The notes under the pieces: model-generated
Databases searched by the model: none
What the model was told of the DNA's origin: nothing
What the model saw: the letters and a program-made list of their open reading frames with translations, nothing else
Shown: positions 1 through 6,345 of the stretch, one piece after another
Layout of the letters: each line of letters begins with the position of its first letter
Position numbering within the stretch: position 1 is the first letter of the stretch
Program-made: the position numbers and the translations under genes
DNA from: DATBDN01 sp036269895
GTDB lineage: Bacteria; Actinomycetota; Thermoleophilia; Solirubrobacterales; Thermoleophilaceae
DNA length: 21,952 nt
Assembly (NCBI GenBank): GCA_036269895.1
Contig: DATBDN010000007.1
Location: 1-21,952, forward strand
Direction of reading: 5' to 3'

Positions 1-887
1 TCGGCGTGCCGCGCTACCCGCTGCGCGCGCTGCGCTCGCTGCCACGGGCATTGCCGAACGTGGACGACCTGCCGGCCACGCTCGGCGCGATCCCGGGCCT
101 GGGCACGCTCAGCCACCTGGCCGACCGCGTGCAGCGCACGGTCACGGGCACAGCCGCCCTGCCACGCCCGAAGATGGATGCGCCGAAGACGTCCTTCAAC
201 GGCCGCGTGTCACCGCACCGTCGCTTCGCATTCGGCGAGATGGGGCTCGAGGAGGTCAAGGAGGTCAAGAACGTCTACGGCGTGACGGTCAACGACGTGG
301 TCGTATCGATCGCCGCCGGGGCCGTCCGCCGCTGGCTCCTCGAGCACAAGGAGCTGCCCGACTCGCCGCTGGTGGCCCAGATCCCGGTGTCCGTCCGCAC
401 CGACGAGCAGAAGGGCACGTACGGCAACCGCATCCTGCTGATGAGCGTGCCGTTCCACACCGACGTCGAGGACCCTGTCGAGCGGCTGCGGGCAACCCAC
501 GAGGATCTGGCGGACATGAAGGAGCGGCACAAGGCACTGCCCGCCGACCTCCTCCAGGACGCCAACCACTTCATCCCGCCGGCGGTCTTCCACCGTGCGG
601 CGCGCCTGACGTTCCGGCTGTCGACCGGCGTCGGCCGCCCGGCGTGGAACCTGGTCGTCTCGAACGTGCCGGGGCCGCAGTTCCCGCTCTACATGGCAGG
701 CGCCAGGCTGATCGGCAACTACCCGGTGTCGGTGATCACCGACGGGATGGGACTGAACATCACGGTGATGTCCTACAACGGCCGGATGGACTACGGGATC
801 GTGGCCGACCGCGACCAGATGCCAGACCTCCAGCGCCTCATGGACTGGCTGCAGGACGAGCTGGACCAACTGAAGCCCGCCGCCTGA
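1..887 (+). CDS. Wax ester synthase / diacylglycerol acyltransferase (WS/DGAT), C-terminal part, 5' end cut by window
   Basis: This looks like the C-terminal two thirds of a WS/DGAT, the family that transfers acyl-CoA chains to fatty alcohols or diacylglycerol to make wax esters and triacylglycerol at the inner membrane. The reading frame is open to the left edge (codons at 3, 6 and on), so the GTG at 6 is probably internal. The family's N-terminal HHxxxD catalytic motif is therefore off the window and cannot be checked. Counting from that GTG, the visible hallmarks are V-N-D-V-V near residues 95-99, a PVSVR segment near 127-131, and SNVPGP followed by PLYMAGARL at about 219-235, typical of the family's second domain. 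The gene ends with TGA at 885-887. The MFS exporter follows 35 bp later on the same strand and may be co-transcribed. Confidence 0.85.
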   Translation, partial: GVPRYPLRALRSLPRALPNVDDLPATLGAIPGLGTLSHLADRVQRTVTGTAALPRPKMDAPKTSFNGRVSPHRRFAFGEMGLEEVKEVKNVYGVTVNDVVVSIAAGAVRRWLLEHKELPDSPLVAQIPVSVRTDEQKGTYGNRILLMSVPFHTDVEDPVERLRATHEDLADMKERHKALPADLLQDANHFIPPAVFHRAARLTFRLSTGVGRPAWNLVVSNVPGPQFPLYMAGARLIGNYPVSVITDGMGLNITVMSYNGRMDYGIVADRDQMPDLQRLMDWLQDELDQLKPAA

Positions 888-922
888 CACGGAACGCTTT
901 CGGCGAGCCCGCAAGCTAGTTC

Positions 923-2191
923 ATGCGCCTGCCACGTATCCATGCCGACACGACCGCGCTACGCGAGTCGAAAGAGCTGCGCAGCCTCGTGCTTGGCAAC
1001 TTCATCTCCGGCATGGGGACGCAGGCGTCGCTGGTGGCTCTGCCCTACCAGCTCTACGTCCAGACCAAGTCACCGCTGCTGACCGGTCTGCTTGGCGCGG
1101 CGGAGCTGGTGCCGCTGATCGTCATGGCTCTGCTCGGTGGCGCGCTGGCCGACAAGCTCGACCGGCGGCGTCTTCTGCTCGTCGACCAGATCGCGCTCGT
1201 GTTGATCGCCGGCGCGCTCTGCGGAGCCGCGCTCGCCGGCGAGCCGCCGGTCTGGGTGCTGTACGTGCTGGCCGGCCTTCTTGCGGGCTTCGGCGCCGTC
1301 CAGAATGTCGCGCGCTCCGCGATCGTCCCGAATCTCGTGGCGCCGGCGAACCTGCGCTCGGCGCTGGCCGTGAACTACGGGCTCTACCAGCTGACGATGG
1401 TGATCGGCCCGGGGCTCGGCGGACTGCTGATCAGCGCCGGCGGTGTTCAGCTGGCCTACGGCATCGATGCGCTCAGCTGCGCCGCGATGGTGTGGGGCGT
1501 GCTGTCGATCGGGCCACAGCCGCCGCAGCGCGAGCAGGACGAGCCAGAAGTGGGGATCCGCCGCTCGATCGTCGACGGCCTGCGCTTCGTCGGCCGCAAC
1601 CGTGCCCTGCTGGGGTCGTTTGCGATCGACCTCAACGCGATGGCGTTCGGCATGCCGCGCGCGCTGTTCCCGGTTCTGGCGGTCAGCGTCTTCCATGCCG
1701 GTGCCTCTGGAACGGGCCTGTTGTTCGCGGCGGTCTCGGCGGGCGCGACCGTGGCGGCGCTGACGACGCGGTGGCTGGAGCACGTGCGCCGGCTCGGGCT
1801 GATCGTGATCGCCGCAGTGACGGTCTGGGGCTTGGCGATCGCGGTGACAGCGCTCGTCTCGAACATCTGGATCGCCGCCGCGCTGCTCGCAGTGGCCGGC
1901 GCGGCCGACAGCGTCAGCGCGGTCTGCCGCAACGTCATCAACCAGAGCGTTACGCCCGACGCGATGCGCGGACGGATGTCCTCGATCTACTCGCTGGTCG
2001 TGACGAGCGGCCCGCGGATCGGCGACATCGAGTCCGGCACGGTGGCATCGCTCACGAGCGCGCGGATCTCGATGGCGTCTGGCGGGCTCGCCTGCGTGGC
2101 AGGGGTTGGCCTGATCGTGCTCCTGTTCCCGCAGTTGGCGGCCTTCGACCTGGAGCGCGTCGAAGGGCAGTTCGCCCAATCGGCTGCTTGA
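923..2191 (+). CDS. MFS exporter, EntS-like (MFS_3)
   Basis: This is a 422-residue polytopic membrane protein of the major facilitator superfamily. The N-terminal half carries the loop 2-3 motif A, GGALADKLDRRR, at residues 72-83. About ten to twelve hydrophobic stretches are separated by a charged central loop near residues 197-215 (QPPQREQDEPEVG). The C-terminal RGRMSSIYSLV and SGPRIGDIESG stretches resemble the EntS/MFS_3 subgroup, which exports siderophores and drugs; the substrate here is unknown. The ATG at 923 has no strong Shine-Dalgarno sequence. The gene lies 35 bp after the WS/DGAT gene on the same strand. A strong inverted repeat follows 24 bp after the stop. Confidence 0.85.
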   Translation: MRLPRIHADTTALRESKELRSLVLGNFISGMGTQASLVALPYQLYVQTKSPLLTGLLGAAELVPLIVMALLGGALADKLDRRRLLLVDQIALVLIAGALCGAALAGEPPVWVLYVLAGLLAGFGAVQNVARSAIVPNLVAPANLRSALAVNYGLYQLTMVIGPGLGGLLISAGGVQLAYGIDALSCAAMVWGVLSIGPQPPQREQDEPEVGIRRSIVDGLRFVGRNRALLGSFAIDLNAMAFGMPRALFPVLAVSVFHAGASGTGLLFAAVSAGATVAALTTRWLEHVRRLGLIVIAAVTVWGLAIAVTALVSNIWIAAALLAVAGAADSVSAVCRNVINQSVTPDAMRGRMSSIYSLVVTSGPRIGDIESGTVASLTSARISMASGGLACVAGVGLIVLLFPQLAAFDLERVEGQFAQSAA

Positions 2192-2215
2192 GGCGCGATC
2201 CGGGGTTCGAATCCG

Positions 2216-2237
2216 CGCAGCGGGGGTCCCCCTTGCG
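2216..2237 (+). terminator. Inverted repeat after the MFS gene, possible terminator
   Basis: CGCAGCGGGGG and CCCCCTTGCG form an almost perfect inverted repeat with a single-base centre, one bulged C and one G-T pair. It lies 24 bp after the MFS stop. No U-tract follows, so it would be an atypical intrinsic terminator. It could also be a stability hairpin or part of the next gene's promoter region. Confidence 0.4.
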
Positions 2238-2252
2238 GTTATGGTCCGCACT

Positions 2253-2567
2253 ATGCCCTCCCGAGCAGAGCGGCTCGCGGCGAACGAGGTCCGGTTTCGC
2301 GAGATCAACGAGGCGGCGCAGCCGCAGCGTGAAACCCAGGGCAGTGGTCGCTTCGTCTGTGAATGCGCCGACCGCAGCTGCACCGCCTGGATCGACATGT
2401 CGCCGGACGACTACCGCGCAGTCCGCGAGCACCCGCGCCATTTCATCGTGACCCCGAGCCACGAGATCCCGGACGTCGAGACGATCCTCGAGCGCCACGA
2501 CGGCTACTTCGTGATCGAGAAGCCGAAGGAGGTCGCGCACGTGACCGGGAACGACGAATCGTCGTAA
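2253..2567 (+). CDS. Small conserved protein with CxCx4C motif, function unknown
   Basis: This is a 104-residue soluble protein. It has a charged helical N-terminus (RAERLAANEVRFREINEAA), then FVCECADRSC, a C-x-C-x4-C cluster that could hold a metal, then a helix and strand part (SPDDYRAVREHPRHF, VTPSHEIPDVETI) ending in FVIEK. I recognise the layout (NE..FRE.NE, CEC....C, EY..VR..P..F, GHE.P.VE, V.EK) as a recurring small protein of high-GC actinobacteria, but I know of no assigned function. I chose ATG 2253 over ATG 2241 because a TAnnnT hexamer (TATGGT, 2240-2245) sits 7 nt before it and there is no Shine-Dalgarno, which suggests a leaderless start. The alternative start would add only four residues. 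The next gene begins 30 bp downstream. Confidence 0.7.
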   Translation: MPSRAERLAANEVRFREINEAAQPQRETQGSGRFVCECADRSCTAWIDMSPDDYRAVREHPRHFIVTPSHEIPDVETILERHDGYFVIEKPKEVAHVTGNDESS

Positions 2568-2597
2568 CCGTGACGCCATACCGTGTTACATACGCGT

Positions 2598-3857
2598 ATG
2601 GCGAACGAGCTCCAGGTCCGACAGCCCGCTGAGACCCGCGAACTGCTGCGCCTCGCAGTGGAGGAGGCCGCCGGGGTGTTCGACGGGCTCCACTCGATCC
2701 ACGGGTCGATCGCGGAGCGGGCGTTCCGCCGCACCGGAGTCGGCGGGGCGCCGGCGCACTGGGCGCACGACCGGATTGCCGGGGCGGTCTATGGCGGCCT
2801 GAAGACATCGACGCTGGCGCTGGGGCGCGTGGCCGACACCGCGATTGCGCGGCGCCCGCGCGTCGTCTCGAACACCCCCGGCGGGGCCGCGATCGTCGCC
2901 GTCATCAACGGCCTGATCGGCGACACGCTCGAGCGTCGCCAGAGCGCGCTGCACCAGCCGATGTCGCTGCGTGTCCACGGCGAGGTGGTCGGGACGAGCC
3001 GCGACGCGCTTGCGGCGGCGTACCCCGATGCCACGCCGCGCATCGCGGTCTTCCTGCACGGCCTGATGGAGACGGAGTTCGCCTGGCGCTGGGGCTCGCA
3101 CGAAAGCGGCGAGAGCTACGGCACGCTGCTCGAACGCGAGCTAGGGATCACGCCCGTCTACGTCCGCTACAACAGCGGCCGCCACACCTCCGAGAACGGT
3201 CGTTCGCTGGCGGACCTGGTCGAAGAGGTGGTCGCCGGGTGGCCTGTACCGGCTGCCGAGGTCGCGCTGATCGGGCACTCGATGGGCGGCCTGGTCGCGC
3301 GCAGCGGCGCCTACCAGGCTGAGCTGGAGCGCAAGGTTTGGCCGACGCTCGTCAGGCAGGTTGTCTCGCTGGGGACTCCGCACATGGGCGCTCCGCTCGA
3401 GCAGGCCGTTCACTACGCGAGCTACGGGCTCAACAAGCTGCCCGAGACACAGCCGTTCAGCCGTTTCCTGCGGCGACGGAGCGGCGGGATTCGCGACCTG
3501 CGGCAGGGCTCGCTGGTGGACGAGGACTGGCGCGATCGCGATCTCGACGTGCTGCGCGCGGAGGCCTGCGCCGAGGTGCCGCTGCTGAATGGCGCGACAC
3601 ACTGCTTCGTGACCGCCACGATCACGCGCAGCCCGCGCCACCCGCTCGGACGCCTGATCGGCGACTACCTGGTGCTGCAGCCAAGCGGCTCAGGCCGCAG
3701 CCGCACGCGCCGGATCGGCTTCGACGAGGAGTACGGCCATCACGTGGGCGGCGCGCACCACTTCGCGCTCCTGAACCACCCAGCGGTCTACGACAAGCTG
3801 CGTGCCTGGCTGGCGGCTACCCCGAGCAGCCGCCGACCCCGCCTGGGTCGAGGTTGA
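2598..3857 (+). CDS. Cytosolic alpha/beta hydrolase (esterase/lipase-like)
   Basis: From ATG 2598 this is a 419-residue protein without a signal peptide. The N-terminal 145 residues are helical and of unknown role (MANELQVRQPAETRELL and on). An alpha/beta hydrolase domain follows, with an oxyanion-hole HG in VFLHGLMETE (about 151-160), the nucleophile elbow GHSMGG at 226-231 (Ser228), a GTPHMGAPLE segment at 259-268 typical of lipase-like esterases, a candidate acid at GDY (Asp356), and a candidate His388 in GAHHFALLNHPAVY. The substrate is unknown, probably an acyl ester. GTG 2583 would add five residues (MLHTR), but ATG 2598 begins a more natural protein. The last 41 bp overlap the 3' end of the opposing secreted hydrolase. 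Confidence 0.8.
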   Translation: MANELQVRQPAETRELLRLAVEEAAGVFDGLHSIHGSIAERAFRRTGVGGAPAHWAHDRIAGAVYGGLKTSTLALGRVADTAIARRPRVVSNTPGGAAIVAVINGLIGDTLERRQSALHQPMSLRVHGEVVGTSRDALAAAYPDATPRIAVFLHGLMETEFAWRWGSHESGESYGTLLERELGITPVYVRYNSGRHTSENGRSLADLVEEVVAGWPVPAAEVALIGHSMGGLVARSGAYQAELERKVWPTLVRQVVSLGTPHMGAPLEQAVHYASYGLNKLPETQPFSRFLRRRSGGIRDLRQGSLVDEDWRDRDLDVLRAEACAEVPLLNGATHCFVTATITRSPRHPLGRLIGDYLVLQPSGSGRSRTRRIGFDEEYGHHVGGAHHFALLNHPAVYDKLRAWLAATPSSRRPRLGRG

Positions 3858-5304
3858 CGTTCCCGCGGAAGGACCAGCCCGAGCAGTAGTAGAAGCTGAG
3901 CTGCTCGGCGCGATCGAGCATGACCGGTGCCCACTTGCCGACGCCGACCGGCTCGAGGTACTTCATGGTCGCCGCGAACAGCGGGCGCGCGCTGCGGTGC
4001 TTGAGGTAGTGGTTGAGCCACGCCTGGATGTAGTAACTCGTGAAGTCCTGCCCGTAACGGCTGGCCGGCAGCGCGTATGCGATGTCGGTGTACTCCAGGT
4101 GCGTCGACGCGCGCGGCACGATCAGCATCGTGTCCTTGCCGGCCTTGCGCCACGCGTCGAAGCCGGTCAGCTGCTCGCGCTGCGGATCCGGCGCCTGGGT
4201 CGGCGACTGCGGCTGCGGCTGGAGTGAGGAACCGCCGCTCATCCAGTACGGGTAGACGCCGAAGCCGTACTCCGACTGGACGGCGAGAGCGGGGACGGCC
4301 GGCTTGGCCGGGTTGTTCGCGACCCCGTTGTTGCCGGGACCCTGCAGCTTGTCGAGTGCGACCACCGTCTCGATGCGCTTGTCGGTGCCCTGGACGCGGG
4401 ACACCGCCGAGGCGCCGAGCGAGTGTCCGATGATCGCGATGCGCGTCCTCCGGCCCTTCGTCGCGCTGCGCTTGTCGCGCGAGCGATTCCACAGCTTCCA
4501 CAGCGGGTTGAAGCGGTTCACCGGCTGGTCGCTGCCGGCAGGGCTCTTGTACGGCTGCTTCGGCGTGGAGGTGAAGAAGTTCAGCGCGTCGATCGTGCCG
4601 AAGACGAAGTTCGACGGCTGCTGGAACGGCACGCCGGGGCAGCCGGACTGCTCATCCTGGGCGGGTGTCGCGAACGGGTTGCAGAACGGCACCGCATCGA
4701 CCGGGCCCTGATGCGGAAGCGTCTCGCTGCGGCCCTGCCCCTGGACGTCATAGGTCAATACGACATAGCCGCGCTCGGCGAGGTCCTCGGCCAGCCAGAA
4801 GTACATGCGCTCGGAGCCCTGGACAGACCCGGTCGTGATCACCACGCCCGGGTAAGGCGGCTTGAGTTTCTTGTGGGTGTACGGATCCTTGGCGCCGGGG
4901 AGCGGCGCGAAGACGTCGCCGCGGATGAGCGCCCCGTAGCGGTTGGTCCACGACACCGGCACCATCAGGCCGCGGCGGCTTGCCCAGCCGCGCCGGAACG
5001 GGTTGCCGGCATTCCAGCCCGGGAAGAAGTTGCCGGGGCTGATCGCAAGGCGGTTGGCCGCCGCCGCCTGCTCCGCCAACTGCTCAAAGCCGACGTCGTT
5101 CGACTCCTGGATCTGCGCGACCTCGTAGTCGCGGTTGTTGAACTGGCCGTCCGGCGCCGTCTGGCGGCCGTACGCGTCCTGCATGTTCTGCTGGTCGCGC
5201 TGGATGTACTCCAGCGTGCCTGGCTGCGGCCCAGCGGCGAAGGCGGCGGCCGGCACCGCGAGCACTACGGCTGCAAGCAGGAGCGAAAGCTTCTTCACAC
5301 CCAT
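3817..5304 (-). CDS. Secreted alpha/beta hydrolase
   Basis: This is a 495-residue protein with a clear Sec signal peptide: MGVKK, a hydrophobic core, then AAFA before AGPQPG, with cleavage near residue 23 or 24. The mature part has an alpha/beta hydrolase fold: PYPGVVITTGSVQGSE (about 150-165), YVVLTYDVQGQGRSE (180-194), the nucleophile elbow IIGHSLGAS at 291-299 (Ser295), a candidate acid near VVALDK (Asp318), and VPRASTHLEYTD, which supplies a candidate catalytic His402. Four cysteines (208, 222, 474, 493) fit an extracytoplasmic protein. The substrate is not evident; it may be an extracellular ester or peptide. ATG 5304 is fixed by the signal peptide. A perfect 17-bp palindrome lies 4 nt upstream of the start. 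The 3' end overlaps the opposing cytosolic hydrolase by 41 bp. Confidence 0.85.
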   Translation of the reverse strand: MGVKKLSLLLAAVVLAVPAAAFAAGPQPGTLEYIQRDQQNMQDAYGRQTAPDGQFNNRDYEVAQIQESNDVGFEQLAEQAAAANRLAISPGNFFPGWNAGNPFRRGWASRRGLMVPVSWTNRYGALIRGDVFAPLPGAKDPYTHKKLKPPYPGVVITTGSVQGSERMYFWLAEDLAERGYVVLTYDVQGQGRSETLPHQGPVDAVPFCNPFATPAQDEQSGCPGVPFQQPSNFVFGTIDALNFFTSTPKQPYKSPAGSDQPVNRFNPLWKLWNRSRDKRSATKGRRTRIAIIGHSLGASAVSRVQGTDKRIETVVALDKLQGPGNNGVANNPAKPAVPALAVQSEYGFGVYPYWMSGGSSLQPQPQSPTQAPDPQREQLTGFDAWRKAGKDTMLIVPRASTHLEYTDIAYALPASRYGQDFTSYYIQAWLNHYLKHRSARPLFAATMKYLEPVGVGKWAPVMLDRAEQLSFYYCSGWSFRGNVNLDPGGVGGCSG

Positions 5305-5307
5305 TCA

Positions 5308-5324
5308 ACGGGCGGTACGCCCGT
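5308..5324. promoter_or_regulatory. Perfect palindrome in a divergent intergenic region, candidate operator
   Basis: ACGGGCG-GTA-CGCCCGT is a perfect 7-bp inverted repeat with a 3-nt centre. It sits in the 47-bp gap between the secreted hydrolase (start 5304, minus) and the dehydrogenase (start 5352, plus). Its place, 4 nt before one start and 27 nt before the other, suits a repressor site acting on one or both genes. It could instead be a 5'-UTR hairpin that blocks translation of the hydrolase. Confidence 0.5.
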
Positions 5325-5351
5325 AACTGCCGGTTCTGTATCAATGGCGTG

Positions 5352-6317
5352 ATGCGCGCCGCGTACTACAAGCAGACTGGTCCCGCAAGCGCCGTAATCG
5401 AGGTCGGCGAACTGCCGACACCCGAACCCGGCGAAGCCGAGGTGCGCGTGCGGATCGCCTTCTCCGGCATCAACCCGACCGACTGGAAGTCGCGCGCAGG
5501 GGCGACGGGCGGCGTGAACGGCGAGTTCCAGGTGCCGAACCACGACGGGAGCGGGACGATCGACGCGGTCGGCCCGGGTGTCGACCCGGGGCGCGTGGGC
5601 GAGCGAGTGTGGCTCTACCTCGCAGCCTTCCAGCAGCCGTGGGGAACAGCGGCCGAGTACACGGTCGTGCCGGCCGAGCGGGCGGTCCCGCTGCCGGACA
5701 ATGCGTCGCTGGAGCTGGGCGCCAGCATCGGCGTCCCCGCGCTGACTGCACATCGCTGTCTGCTCGCCGACGGCCCGATCGAGGGCAAGACCGTGCTGGT
5801 CGCAGGCGGTGCGGGCGCCGTCGGCCGCTGCGCGATCGAGCTCGCCCGCTGGGCAGGAGCCGCACGCATCATCGCCACGGTGTCGAACGACGACAAGGCG
5901 CAAATCGCGCGGGACGCGAGCGCGGACGAGACCGTCGACTACAAGGCAGGCGACGCGGTCGAGCACCTGAAGGATGCCGGCGTCGATCGCATCGTCGAGC
6001 TGTCCCTTGGACACAACCTCGAGCTCGACCTGGCCGCAGCAGCCCCGAACTGCGCGATAGCGAGCTATGCGAACGAGGGCGACAACCCCGAGCTCGACGT
6101 ACGAGCGCTGATGACGCGGAACATCGTCCTGCGCTTCGTGCTCCTCTACACGATGCCGCGCGAGGCCATCCAGCAAGCGGTCGCGGACATCACGCAGGCG
6201 CTGCGCGTCGGCGCACTAACCGAGCCCCAGCTGCACGGCTTCCCGCTCGAGGAGACGGCAGCCGCCCACGACGCCGTGGAAAACGGCGCCGTCGGCAAGG
6301 TGCTGATCAAGCTGTAA
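5352..6317 (+). CDS. NADPH:quinone oxidoreductase-type dehydrogenase (zinc-free MDR family)
   Basis: This is a 321-residue medium-chain dehydrogenase/reductase. The N-terminal GroES-like domain shows GELPTPEPGEAEVRVR (19-34), SGINPTDWKSR (38-48) and PNHDGSGTIDAVG (62-74). The Rossmann domain has the nucleotide motif VLVAGGAGAVG at 148-158. The catalytic and structural zinc ligands of true alcohol dehydrogenases are absent, which fits the quinone oxidoreductase/enoyl reductase branch using NADPH to reduce quinones or enones. The physiological substrate is unknown. ATG 5352 is preferred to GTG 5349 immediately before it. It is divergent from the secreted hydrolase across a 47-bp gap with a palindrome, and converges on the next hydrolase gene. 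Confidence 0.85.
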   Translation: MRAAYYKQTGPASAVIEVGELPTPEPGEAEVRVRIAFSGINPTDWKSRAGATGGVNGEFQVPNHDGSGTIDAVGPGVDPGRVGERVWLYLAAFQQPWGTAAEYTVVPAERAVPLPDNASLELGASIGVPALTAHRCLLADGPIEGKTVLVAGGAGAVGRCAIELARWAGAARIIATVSNDDKAQIARDASADETVDYKAGDAVEHLKDAGVDRIVELSLGHNLELDLAAAAPNCAIASYANEGDNPELDVRALMTRNIVLRFVLLYTMPREAIQQAVADITQALRVGALTEPQLHGFPLEETAAAHDAVENGAVGKVLIKL

Positions 6318-6340
6318 CAAGGGCGACAGTCCCCTTTTGT
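6317..6340. terminator. Bidirectional terminator-like hairpin
   Basis: ACAAGGG and CCCTTTTGT pair around a short loop (GCGACAGTC) directly after the stop of the dehydrogenase gene, in the 28-bp gap to the opposing hydrolase. Read on plus, the 3' arm carries TTTT; read on minus, the hairpin also ends in TTGT. Both converging genes could therefore terminate here. The stem is short (seven pairs with a two-base bulge). Confidence 0.5.
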
Positions 6341-6345
6341 ATCGG

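Noticed and set aside
2150..2230. GGTTCGAATCC at 2204-2214 looks like a tRNA T-loop, so a tRNA or tRNA-derived attachment site might end here.
   Set aside because: The T-stem has a G-G mismatch, no matching acceptor or anticodon arm can be drawn upstream, and the body would overlap the MFS coding end. No integrase or mobile gene is near.
1070..2398. A 442-codon minus-strand open frame opposite the MFS gene.
   Set aside because: Very polar, Arg/His/Asp-rich translation with no motif; typical antisense of a hydrophobic coding sequence.
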